Below, piece by piece: positions 1 to 10,188 of a stretch of 58,477 nucleotides of DNA; the first letter of the stretch is position 1, and each line of letters starts with the position of its first letter. The translations under genes were made by a program, and so were the position numbers. The DNA is from Triparma columacea (Eukaryota > Sar > Bolidophyceae > Parmales > Triparmaceae). The stretch is from NCBI GenBank assembly GCA_030267965.1, contig BRYA01000321.1, positions 9,466 through 67,942 on the forward strand, given 5' to 3'. The notes under the pieces were generated by a model that was given only the letters and a program-made list of their open reading frames with translations, ran no database searches and was not told the DNA's origin.

Positions 1-103
1 TAGCGGGAAGGTGAGAGGGAGAGGAAAGGAAATGGAGGAAGTGTTTTTCACAGCTTAAATTGCGACGAGGTCATACTAAGCAGGAGGAGGATTTTTTACG
101 CAC

Positions 104-321
104 CTGTTCCTCTCTTGGAGCATTCTAATATATTCTTTCTGCCTATCAGTCCGTGGTGACTGTGATGGGGCCTCGTTGAGGCTTGAAGGATTCAAAGGAC
201 CTATATTCGAGGGGTTGCCATGGTGCTGGGAGTGTTCCTCCTTGAGGCCTCCCAACGCTCGTCCATTCGAGGAGTTTTCTTTTTCGTTGTTGGCGGCGTT
301 GCGCGAAAAGAAACGTCTCAT
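104..321 (-). CDS. First exon of an unknown protein, gene runs off left edge
   Basis: The ATG at 321 opens a 72-codon first exon that ends at a good donor (AACAG|GTGCGT, exon ends at 104, phase 2). The next exon lies left of the window. The visible part is polar and probably disordered (rich in Asn, Ser and Pro) and ends in a charged stretch, DRQKEYIRMLQERNR, that looks like the start of a coiled coil. No family is recognised. It sits 108 bp from the end of the ceramidase gene on the same strand. Only the exon and donor are seen; existence of the gene is moderately sure and function unknown. Confidence 0.45.
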
Positions 322-429
322 TTTCTATTAGTGGGGATATATCTACTGTTTCCAGTAATTGACCAGACTCAAAAAAATCGAGATCAAAGAAAATTGAGAA
401 TGTTTTCCTGGAAAAATTTTAAGGAGAGT

Positions 430-2408
430 TTAATCACTGTCGTCGTCCTCGTCATCGCCCTCCTCGCCGACCATTTCGTCGTCCCTCTCGATTTCCTGCA
501 GCAACGGTGCAAGCCCAACGGCCGACCTCGCAACCATCCTGAGCCTTTTCGTGAGGACATTCAACCCAAACTTTCCAAAGAGCATACTGAAGTGGGGGGG
601 GGTGGGGAGTGGAGGGGGGGAGTTAGTCGTGGTCAATGGTAAGGATATCCCGATTTCCATCATCGCCTCACCTGCTGCCTTCGTATTGCTGCTGCTCGTA
701 CTCCTCTTCCGTGACCCAGTAACCAGCGTAGTCGCCACAGAACCCGAGAACAATGCAGTGCTTGGCACCTGTCTCTTCCTTGATCGCCTTTTCGATGCGG
801 TGTCCGGCGGTTATCGTTGGCTCCCCGGGGACAGTCGCAATGGCGACAGTTTGGTTGATTACTATAACGGTGAGAGGGAGGGAGTCCGGGGCCGCCTTTG
901 AAATGTAGAAGGAAGCAGGGAAGGGGAGGGGGGTCTTGGGGTTCTGGGGATGCGAGGGGGGGAGAGTGTTGGACGCGTACCCTGACCCAATGCGCTTGTA
1001 AAGGAAGGGGTTCCCCCCGCTTGCAGTTCCCGCAATAGTGACGATCCCAAAGTTGGCGGGGGAGAGCAGGGAAAGGGATGAGGGGAGGATAGGGGAGGGC
1101 AGGACGTTGGAGGGGGCAAAGTCCTTCGAAGGGACCCAAAGGTGCGTAGAGGATTGAATTGCGAGGGAATCGGGGGAGGGCTTTTTGGTACTTTTCTTGC
1201 GCTTTGATCGACTGGTGGAGGGTAAAGGGGCTAGATCCTCGGTGTTCAAGAGATATTCTCCAACCATACCGGCGAGGGCCTCACCAATGCCCTTTCCGAC
1301 AGCGTCCTTCAAGCCCTGCCCGAAACTGGCCGGCCTCGGACCGCGCTCACCATCGACCTTACCCAAAGGTCCACAAATTGGAGAGGGACAAATGTCACCG
1401 CAGCAAGCCTGCATTATGGCGACGGGGACGTCAGGGGAAGAGAAGGAGGAATTGAAGGCAACCTTGGCGGCTCCGAACCAATCGGGGTCGTAGTGACGAG
1501 TTTGCGGGCCCATAGATGTGCCGTGACAGCTGAAGGTCCCAATCACACCAGAGACCGATGAAGTCTCGTCGCTGATAGCAATGAAGGCGTTGAGACGGGG
1601 GTCAATGTGAACGTCCTCGGTTGAAAGGGAGGAGGACTCTGGAGCATTGCAGGCGGGAGAGTGGGGGGAGGTAGTCCAGGTGGAGTACTCCGGGTCGTTT
1701 TTGTGGGCGGGGAGGGAGCGGTTCGAGGAGTATCCATAGACTGGGAGCGGGGGAGGGGGGGGTTAGGAGGGGAGATTGGCAGCCAGCCAGGCAGAGGGAA
1801 ATTAACGCACCACTCGTCCGAGTTATCGCAAAAGTCCCATTGGATAGCTTAGAAATTGCTTCGTCCGCACATTCCTGGATCTTAGTTAGTAAACGGTTGA
1901 AGATGGCAGCGTCGAAACCAAACATCAAGTTGTGAGTAGAAACCGTCATGGCATCGTAAAGCTTGTTGCCGTAATACCTCCCAGGGCCGCTGTGAGTGTG
2001 GGTACCCGATAGAATTACGTTGGAGGGAGGAATGCAATAGCGTGCGTTGAGGTGCTCAGTAACACCAGCATGTAGAGGCTGAGAGCAAGAGTGAAGATCA
2101 CAAGATATCAGCACGAGGGTATTTGCACCGTTACCCACAGCACTCAGAACATCAGTCTCGTTAGATACCACCTGAACAGTACAATGCAGCGTGTACCTTC
2201 CATAAGGCTCATTGGCTGGAGGGGAGGGCGGTGGTTGTGTTGCTCTACCACCAATAGCGGACCACCCAGAAAGGTTACCACCATCACACTGCGTTGGAGT
2301 TATATCAATTGCATGTGTTGCTACCAAGGCAGCGTTGCGATCGAGGAGGATGGAGATCTGGGGTGTTTCTGGGGTGTTCTCCACCTTGCTCTTTCGACGC
2401 TTTGGCAT
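430..2408 (-). CDS. Neutral/alkaline ceramidase, C-terminal domain absent
   Basis: Hydrolyses ceramide to sphingosine and fatty acid if active. Three exons (2408-1811, 1740-672, 586-430) give 607 residues. Family landmarks: a metal-binding THTHSGPG block (residues 136-143), NRSL after the first intron, SCHGTSMG with a second metal-ligand His near 272, and the GDYAGYWVTEEEY...QYEGSS block just before the last junction. The family active-site motif GDVSPN reads GDICPS here, placing Cys317 where the nucleophilic Ser is expected. After YEGSSMLFG only about 50 residues follow, ending in an acidic tail. The usual C-terminal Ig-like domain (about 150 residues) is missing. No signal peptide is evident at the chosen ATG, unlike typical secreted or membrane forms; an upstream exon cannot be excluded. 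Divergent from the coiled-coil gene at 3033. Confidence 0.88.
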
Positions 2409-3032
2409 TTCAATTTCAGGGAGGGTACGAAACTGGAAATGGGGGTACCAAACAACTTCTGAAGATAATTCACGGTCAGGAGCGTAGCGATCTATCCGGT
2501 TTGTCTCCTAATTTCACTGATAAAAAAATTTGGGGGAGGAACATCACTCAATAATTTTTGACAACATAAAAGATCAATACAACATATTTTAAACATGAAA
2601 AAAATTTACAGCTAGGAAAAATCAAAAATGACCAAATAATTTTTTAAAGGAACGTTGAATGACTTTAATGTATTTTTATGATTATTTTTTCGTACAATTG
2701 ATTCTAATAAGAGATATAAAGCTATAAAAATTATATAATGTGAAATTAAAAATTTATATATTTCGTCGTTTTCCTATTATTGATTAAATATTACAAATGA
2801 AGATTTATAATCACTACTATGCATAAATTCAGCTCCAAATAAATTCTAGTACGTCAAAAATATTTTAAAATTCGTCCGTCTTTTTTTCACCCGCTATACG
2901 CGCCTTGTGAACTAGGAGGATACAAGTAGTACACTTCTGAAAATCACGACAGACGCCCCTTCTTCCCCCCTTTTAATCCACTTCAACCAATTATAAATCA
3001 ACTTTTCCACTTTTCCATCAAGCCAATCAAGG
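2409..3032. promoter_or_regulatory. Divergent intergenic region with AT-rich block
   Basis: This 624-bp spacer separates the ceramidase start codon (minus) from the start at 3033 (plus), so it should hold both promoters. About 2520-2900 is strikingly AT-rich compared with the GC-balanced to GC-rich flanks, with many A/T runs and no open frame of note. I see no repeat unit, tRNA or clear core-promoter motif. It could be a promoter, a replication-associated AT island, or an old organelle-derived insertion. Confidence 0.4.
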
Positions 3033-4322
3033 ATGCCGTCAAATCATAGGAAACCGGATGGCAGTTTGGACAGGGCGCTTGAACGAGCACGGCGGGTCCG
3101 CGATCCTTCCCGGGATCAGGTAAATCCCCCCCAAAGTAGAGAAAAATTGAACCCCTCAGGTCATCGCCCTCGGCAACAAGCATCCAGGAAGGCACCCAAA
3201 GACACAAAAAGGGGAAGAGATGACCGGCCACGGACCTTTGTACCGCGTGAATCTGCTCGACCTGCCCCTCCGACCCCTCCCTCCAAGCAAACACAAAGGG
3301 GGGTTCAAGCGATGGTCCAGGGGGTGCTTTCTTCAAAGAAAAAGGGGGCCAACAAGACGACGAGTAAGAAGAGCAAGGGCAAGCTCCCCGACACTGACTC
3401 GGAGTCATCCTTTATTGACCTCAAGGGAGACATAAAGATACGTATGTCCCCTTTCCTTGTGGATAAAGATGGGAAATACCCTGGTGAGCCTCCCTCCCCT
3501 TCCGACGAGGCTTCCAGAGAGAGGAAGTTGCAGCGCCAGCGCCGGTACGAGGCGTTGAGGCGGGAGTTCAGCGCGGAGGACCCGCCCCCTGCCCCCCCCT
3601 CGCCCCCCCAAAGTCCTCCCTCTGAGCCCCTCCCACGTAACACTCTCAAACAGCAGCAGCAGCAGCAGCAGCAGCATAAGAATAAGCAACAAAAACAACA
3701 AATGGAGTCATCCTCGGACTCCCTTTACGGCGAGCTCGACTGGGATGCCGAGGAAGCGGAGCTAAACAAGCAGGCTGAGGCGACAAAGAGGGAGATGGCC
3801 AAGCTTCAGAGGAAGAGGAACATGTTGCGGTTTGCCAAGCAGCAGGAGCAACTTAAGAAGAGCTTCACTGAGCAACTACAGGTGGCGAAACAGCAAACAG
3901 AAAGGGAACTCCAGTCCAGAATAAGCGCAATGAGGGTAGAAAGGAAGGAGAGGGTGGGCAAGGTTGAGAGGTGAGAATGAACTAATCTAATCTCAAAAGA
4001 TTCATGTTCCGCGGGATGAAGTGCTCATTATCCGATGCTCTACAGTATGATAGCTTCTACAATCTAACACAAGCCTCTCCGGGCTCGCTACGCTCATCGC
4101 AGTTTCAAGGTCGAGCTGAAAGAGAGGATCGATGCCTTGTGTCGGTGCTACGAGGAGGTGAGCGTTAGGGGCGTCGCGCTGGCGACGAGCTTCAAGGAAG
4201 CGGAGGACAAGCTGATTGCAGAGGCTAAAAATGCTGTTGAGATAGAGAAAGAAGCACTGGAGTCTCACCTCCGCCACCACCTCGTAAATCTTGCGGATAA
4301 GTTGAAAATTGACGGCGTGTGA
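3033..4322 (+). CDS. Unknown coiled-coil protein with polyglutamine tract
   Basis: Two exons (3033-3970 and 4103-4322) give 385 residues. The donor is GAGAG|GTGAGAATG and the acceptor CATCGCAG. The N-terminal half is basic and disordered with Pro-rich patches (PPPAPPSPPQSPP). A run of eight CAG codons encodes glutamines near residue 210, followed by a Ser/Asp-rich acidic patch. From about residue 240 to the end the sequence is a continuous charged coiled coil. I do not recognise the family; centrosomal or ciliary proteins often look like this, but that is a guess. The 3' end faces the uL23 gene with 48 bp between stop codons. Confidence 0.7.
3651..3675 (+). repeat. CAG trinucleotide repeat, eight units
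   Basis: Eight consecutive CAG codons lie inside the coding frame of the coiled-coil protein, followed by interrupted CAA/CAG codons. An uninterrupted run like this is prone to length changes. Confidence 0.9.
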
Positions 4323-4370
4323 ATATAACGAGAAAAGACGCATACATGTTTTGTTGGAAACCGCATATGT

Positions 4371-4796
4371 TTAGATGATGCCGATCCTGTTGGCAACATC
4401 AAGAGCATCGAAATCAGCAGTCAACCTCACATAAGCCTTCTTAGATCCATCGGGGCGCACGAGGGTGTTGACCTTGAGCGCCTTGATGTCGTAAAGATCC
4501 TCGACGGCCTTCCTGATCTGCCTCTTGTTGGCGAGGATGTCGCACAGGAAGACGAGGGTGTTGTTGTCCTCGATCTTCTTCATGGCAGACTCAGTGGTGA
4601 GGGGGCTCTTGATGATCTTGAACTTGTCGTCGCGGGAGACGGCCTTCGAGGACTTTCCAGCGTACTTGCCTTTGCGGGGAAGCTTGAGGGTCTGGGTGCG
4701 GTAGAAGTGGGTCTTAAGGTGGATCCTGGATCCATTCTTTCCATGCTTCTTTCCTCCCTTGAGGGTCTTGGCGACGGCAGCAGCTTTAGGGGCCAT
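4371..4796 (-). CDS. RPL23A: 60S ribosomal protein uL23 (L23A)
   Basis: Structural protein of the large ribosomal subunit at the polypeptide exit site. It binds 26S rRNA and docks SRP and nascent-chain factors. The 141-residue product starts [10 protein letters not shown] at 4796, with a basic N-terminal tail followed by the uL23 fold ([56 protein letters not shown]) and ends ANRIGII as usual. Length matches the family. The ATG follows CCCTCAG|AATAAAA, so a 5'-UTR intron ending just before the start codon is possible; such leader introns are common in ribosomal protein genes. The frame extends further upstream, but that part does not resemble ribosomal protein and is leader. Confidence 0.97.
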   Translation of the reverse strand: MAPKAAAVAKTLKGGKKHGKNGSRIHLKTHFYRTQTLKLPRKGKYAGKSSKAVSRDDKFKIIKSPLTTESAMKKIEDNNTLVFLCDILANKRQIRKAVEDLYDIKALKVNTLVRPDGSKKAYVRLTADFDALDVANRIGII

Positions 4797-5605
4797 TTTT
4801 ATTCTGAGGGGGAGGGGGGAAGGGACGAGGAGAGAGTTAGAAGGGACAAGAGCGGATGGGGTGGACAAAGAAGCTTGAATGGATATTTCAGGCAAATCAT
4901 CGTTTTGTGATACACTATGGAATAAGGTATGATATTGTATGTACTTTATCGTGGGGATATGGTCTTGTGGGGTAGTTGAAGCCAGGCAAGCCTGTATTTG
5001 GCAAAAACCTGAAGCTCGATATCGGGTCACAAGGTGGGTTTGTTCTGGGCTGGGTGGCACATATATCGCATTTCGTTCGTTCGAGAGGTCTTAAAAAGAG
5101 ACAGGTGGCACATCGCTGAAAGGGGACGGGGTGTTTCGCACGTTTGGAAGAGTTTGGAGGTTGAGGACTCACTGTCGATTTTGGCTTTTTCTTGATGAGG
5201 AAATTGGGTGATGAGACATGTTGGAAAGCTCTTCAAAATTGTGATTGGAGTGACGGGTGGGAAGTTTGGGGGTGGAGGGGGGGCGTTGGGGTGTTGCTGT
5301 GGGTGCGCTTGGTCAGTTTAAGTGGGGGATCGTGACGTTAGCGTTTTCCCCTCTTCATTCACCACTTTCCAAAACAACTTTCACCCCACCAATCAAACAG
5401 CGCGAAAATTCAAATTTAAATATTGTGCTAGTTAAGTCAATTACAAACCCCATTCTCGCAGCGGTTTTCACGACCCAGCTCCGTCGTCTTGATTGCATGA
5501 CTTTTGCTTCCAAACTTCTGAACCAGACCCAATTTTTAAAATCTCCAATTATCACCCGTGCCTCTCCACACAAACCAAATCACATTCTTCACCTAAAGAA
5601 GCCCC
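4797..5605. promoter_or_regulatory. Divergent promoter region of uL23 and the next gene
   Basis: This 809-bp spacer lies between two outward-facing start codons. It contains ACCAATCA near 5388, and immediately after it GCGCGAAAATT near 5400, which reads TTTTCGCGC on the other strand and resembles an E2F-type site. Small open frames here show no protein character. A leader intron of the ribosomal gene may lie in the left part. Confidence 0.35.
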
Positions 5606-7717
5606 ATGTCGGACGAGTACGACACATCTAAGGTCTTTGCAGAGGCAAAAACTGCTCTCAGTGTCGGGGGATTCGACCAATTGAAGACAGTAATGGGTGA
5701 GTTTCCCCTCCTCCCCTCTCCCCACTCCCCCGTCGCGCCTCTAACCCCCCCCCCCCTCACCCATACCATTCCTCAGACACGTACATGTTTGCTTGGCAAG
5801 ATGAGATTGAAAGTCTCTCCCCCTCCGATGAGACTTTTTCAATCCTAAGGGATGCCCTCGTCTCGGTATTTATATTCTACGCTGGGGAATGCAGGAATAA
5901 CAAGCAGAACCAGACTGCCAAGGAAGTTTTCGTTGATGGCACCTCTTTTGAGCACACCAAGACGTCCTCTCGCTTGTGGAAGGAGTATGCAAGATTTTTC
6001 GAGGAGATAGGGAGGCCAAAGGAGTCGGAGGAGACCTTTATTGAGGCTCTCAAGGTTGAGAATCTTGATGACAAGGATTCGGTATGGAATGCCTTCCTTG
6101 AGATGATGCATAATCAGGAGGGTAGAGGCAACCTCACCCTTCCCGAGCTTAAGAAGGCTGTGGCGGACCAGGGCTTGGAGGAGGACGATGAGGAGGAGGA
6201 CGACGAGAACGACGAAGACGATGGGGACAAAATGAAAGTTGATTCCGCTGCCCCCCCTTCCTCTTCCGACTCTTCCTCCAAAAAGCATGCCCCTCCCTCC
6301 CCATCCTCCTCCCCGCCCCCCTCCAAAAAGTCCCGAACCGAACTCCCCCCTCCCCCTCCCCCGTCCTTCCCCTCCCAGCTCCAATCATCTCCTACCACTT
6401 CCCAAAAAAGAAAGGTGAGAATGGACAAGAGCGAAAAGGCACAACGTCCCAATACTAACGCAACCCCATATTGTCGCTTCGCTCGTTCCTCCCTCGCAGA
6501 AGAAGACACTCTTATCCACAAACCCAGTTCTTCACAAAATCAAGGAGCAGGCCGAGAAGATGATGGGCTACGAGGACTCCAACAGGGACCCAACAATAGA
6601 CCCGAACATAATGGTTACGTACGTGCAAACAATAGACGCCTATAATACTTCAGGAACCCCTCTTCGCCCAACTTCCCTCTTCTCTCCCAACCCCATAACG
6701 CTCCCTGATGCCATGGGCGCCTCCGTAATTGGGTCTGAGCGGGCCCTAGCCCTGATAGAGGTGAGAGCGCAGGCGAAGTTAAACACATGAGCAAGCAATG
6801 GAGTACACATATCGTGGCTAAACCCCTCCCACTCTCTCTGCTCTCATCGCATCGCATCGCATCACATCGTATCGTATCGCATCGCAGTTGTTCTTGGAGA
6901 AGGGCGAGACCCTCTTTGCTGTCATCGAGGGCGTGTGGATGATGAGCAACCTCCGGGAGAACGAGCTACACAACGCCCTGGTGAAGATGAAAAAACAACA
7001 CAACGACGAGCGAGAGTTCTTGGAGAAGAACGTCCTTCAGCCCGTCGCCTCGGCATCTTCGCAGGCTTTGCAGCTCGCCCTGAAGCACCAGCAGGCCCAG
7101 GAACACGCGAACTGGGAGGAGAGCAAGAGGGTTCAGCTGGTTGAGTTGGAAAAGCAGGTGAGGAGAGTTGATGTGCGGCGGCTAGTTGGTTGTTTTTGTT
7201 TCGCTTATGGGTTTTTGCGCTGATGACAACTTTTTTTATTTCTTCGACATACAGCCTCAAGTGCTGCTTCGTGGGTCATACGATTAGTCTTTCTGAGCAA
7301 AACATATGCACCCCCCTTACACACAGCCTCTCACCCCTCCTCTCTCCCCCTCCCCTTCTCCAGGTTGTGTGGCGCCTGAGGGAGCTGCTTGAGAAACAGC
7401 AGACCATCCTGAAGTCCTGCCAGATCCCCGGCTTTGAGGAGGTCACTGTCGACCCCAACGTTGTAGAAATTCAAAGACAAATTTGTTGCGTCCTGCACGC
7501 CTGCCTCGACAGCTGGAAGAAGGTTGGGTCCACTGTCTACCTGAAAAGCCTCAAAAAGGACCTGGAAATGATGAGGACCAAAGTTTTGGAAGATAAGGGC
7601 CAGATGCTGCTCGAGCAAGCGACGGAGCAAAAAAATTCTCTCCCTCCCCCCCCCCCGGTGGAGCCAGCTACCTCTTCTACGCGGGATCCGAGGCTTCGAA
7701 GGAGTAGAAGAAGATAA
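5606..7717 (+). CDS. Conserved unknown protein with HAT-like and coiled-coil parts
   Basis: Five exons (5606-5696, 5777-6414, 6500-6760, 6888-7157, 7364-7717) join in phase to give 537 residues. Residues 30-130 are helical with a spacing (SRLWKEYARFFEEIGRPKES... VWNAFLEMM) like HAT/TPR helices of RNA-processing factors. An acidic run and a Ser/Pro-rich linker with KKSR and QKRKKK basic clusters follow, a likely nuclear localisation signal. The second half is helical (GETLFAVIEGVWMMSNL, then long charged helices). The C-terminus ends RDPRLRRSRRR; the RDPRLR box also occurs in PCF11/SCAF-type 3'-end processing proteins. Nuclear RNA processing is therefore an inference; no family is firmly recognised. 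The first intron has a long C-tract; the third has an ATCGC microsatellite. Confidence 0.8.
6841..6887 (+). repeat. ATCGC/ATCGT microsatellite at the 3' end of an intron
   Basis: A pentanucleotide repeat (ATCGC with ATCAC and ATCGT variants, about eight units) runs directly into the acceptor ATCGCAG at 6887. The last repeat unit itself forms the splice acceptor. Confidence 0.85.
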
Positions 7718-7758
7718 CAAACGAAATGTGCTTTTCTTGTACTGAATAAATTTCGCTG

Positions 7759-8740
7759 CTATAACTCTTTCTCGCCCGCTCCCGCCCCCCCACCACCAAT
7801 TGCATCGCCCGCTTTCTGCAACACGTACGAGAACCAGTACGCATTCAATGAGTGAAAAACCAACCCGAGCCCGACAACGATGTAAATGAACCATCCAGGG
7901 AAGCTGCTCTTGTTCCCTCCCACCACGACGTGCCTGTAATACGTCTTGACGAAGTTGAACCATAACCAAGGGACGATGATTAGCCTAGTAAAGAAAAAGC
8001 TAAGTACGAACGTTATCTGAATGACAATTTTGAAGAGTTCGTTTTCTATTGTGCAGTCAAGGAACTGGAGGGAAGGGGAGAAGAGACGAAGGGGAGGTGA
8101 GGGCTATCACTACTTCAACCACCCACCACTCTCAAACCCACTCTACTCACATTCAGAGGAACGCTACTCAACTCCATTATAAGCGCCGGAGTTACAAGGT
8201 GGCTCTTGCCAAGGAAGCAGCAACTTCCCATCGAGGCGAGCATGCTCAAGCCATGGATAACATAGTCGTAGCGTTTCAAGTAGATACCTTCGACCAAGTC
8301 GACAAGACCGTAGCCCAAAGATATCATTGGGACGAGGGAATGGAGGGGAGTCAACGCCTGTGCCCCCTTGATGCTGCGCAGAGGCTCCGGGGAAGAACCC
8401 GGATCTATACGCGACGCATGCGAATCAAGGTACATGCAAAGCAGGGCAGGCGGGCCCGTCAGTATTGCGTGAAGGACTGCGTACCAGTACACATTAAGAG
8501 CCTGGTTGTCAGGCGAAGTTGGGTAAATTGTGAGGTCTAGACGAGTGCGCAGCCAAAACCACGTCGCACCACTGCCACCCTTCCCACATCCTACCCCCCC
8601 CAACCTACCTGCCCGACCAAGATCTTAACAAGAACGAATAGAGCACACGCAGAAAAGGATATGGTGATATAGCCGCTTGATCTGAGAGGCCCTATCGTCG
8701 ATTTAATGATAACCACGATTTTGTCGACGTGCTCTGCCAT
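7759..8740 (-). CDS. TLC-domain membrane protein (TRAM-LAG1-CLN8 family)
   Basis: Three exons (8740-8605, 8536-8151, 8064-7759) give 275 residues. The first exon encodes a short N-terminus and a first membrane helix (YITISFSACALFVLVKILVG). Later hydrophobic segments and the block SHLVTPALIMELSSVPLNF followed by FFFTRLIIVPWLW match the TLC signature MELSTPFLN...FF..R. TLC proteins include ceramide synthases and lipid-homeostasis proteins of ER or plasma membrane. The HH motif of ceramide synthases is not seen, so this is closer to the TLCD/FAM57-like group. The first donor is weak (GTAG|GTTGGG), chosen because it alone keeps the frame with TAG|ACCTC. The C-terminus is Gly/Ala-rich. Divergent from the bZIP gene. 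Confidence 0.82.
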
Positions 8741-8991
8741 GACTGTCCAAGTAATTTTGACCCGGCCCGGAATAAAATTATCGGGCCCAAAAGCCCAAAA
8801 CCTAAAAACCCATAGTCTCCTTTGATAAGCGACAGTTTAACGAATTTACCGCCCCCTTAGCCATCTCCTACCCTGACAACCCCCAAAACCTGCTCCTATC
8901 CCCTACCCTACCACCCAACCTAATCAAAATCCATCACAATCCCCAGCTCTATTCACCTCCTCTTCTCACAAAGGTCCACCAATACAGCACA

Positions 8992-10107
8992 ATGAGCGGC
9001 CCCCCCGGCGCGAAGCGGAGTCGTGTGGATCCCTCGACCCTCTCAGACAAGAAGCTTCGTCGTTTGGAGAAGAACAGGGAGTCAGCAAGAGAGTGTCGTC
9101 GGAGGTAAGTGAATCGGTAGGGTGTTTGTGCCTATTTTGTCATTACGTAGAAAACTGACTCCCCCCCCCCCCACACTTCAGGAAAAAGGAGCACGCCCAG
9201 AATTTGCAGCGACAAATAAATCGTCTTGAGAATGAGAACCTACAATTGCGCCTTCAGCTAAAAATTGGAGACGAAGCCGAGAAGCAGGACGAGGCCGACC
9301 AACTGAAGGTCTCGGAGGGTCTCGAGCAGATGCTCCGAAGCGGGGCAAGCGAGTCTGAGATTTGGGCTAGCATTGAGGAATTTAAGGAAAAATATGCTGA
9401 CTATGGTCGTGATCGTCGTTCTTCCATCCAGTTCCACCTGGAGAAGATCGAAAGGCTCCTTCGTCCCACGACTACGACAACTGTTGCTATGCGGGCCATC
9501 GAAAATTCCTCCAAGGATGAGGAGCAGGCACCGTCTGGAGGTAAAGGGGAGGGGGAGGTGAGACGAGACGAGACAAGGAGCGAAGCGAGACACGGAAAGG
9601 GCCGGAATAATGTTTTTTTGAAACCTACTCACCTTCGGTTGTGGTTGTCGCTTCGCTTCTCCCCAGGAATCCACACCCGCCTCGAACCAAAAGACCAAGA
9701 CGAAATCCCTCTTTTCCCTTCTTTCCTCTTACCTGGAGATTAACGACGAGCAGAACCAGCTGCTGAGCGACTCGCGGAATGTAGCCAAGGAGCTCGACAA
9801 GACTTACGTGCAGAGCATCAAACTGGTCAGCGAGTTGAAGGGGAGATTACGCCAAGACGGAGCCGACCTCGACCAGCAATTCATGGAGGTCGCCCAAATC
9901 CTGAACCCCAGTCAGCTTGCTAAGTTTGTTATTTGGGTCACCAACAACCCAGCCTGCATGCACATGTTGAACGCCCTGTGGCAAAAAACATTTAGTGAGG
10001 GGCCTGACAAGGACGACAAGGACGACAAGGACGACAAGGACGACAAGGGGGATGACATTGGCAGTGTGGAGGGGGACGTCGGAAAGCCCATGAAATCGGA
10101 AAGTTGA
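8992..10107 (+). CDS. CREB/ATF-like bZIP transcription factor
   Basis: DNA-binding nuclear regulator. Three exons (8992-9104, 9182-9557, 9667-10107) give 309 residues. The basic region near the N-terminus has the invariant N-x7-R (Asn28...Arg36) in NRESARECRRRKKEHAQ, very close to CREB, followed by a leucine zipper (LENENLQLRLQL). The first intron interrupts the basic region inside CRRR. Residues beyond 100 form a helical domain (QFMEVAQILNPSQLAKFVIWVTNNPACMHML as two adjoining helices) of a type found after stramenopile bZIPs, with no recognised name. The tail has four or five DDK repeats from a 9-bp tandem repeat. The stop lies 81 bp from the stop of the facing ankyrin gene. Confidence 0.92.
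10005..10046 (+). repeat. 9-bp tandem repeat encoding Asp-Asp-Lys
   Basis: The unit GACGACAAG repeats about four to five times in frame near the C-terminus of the bZIP protein, giving an alternating acidic/basic tail. Confidence 0.85.
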
Positions 10108-10188
10108 GAAATCTCACCTCACAGCCGCTTAAAATTGTATCAGCTACATTTATAAAACAAACAACATCATAATTCACCCGTCCACAAC

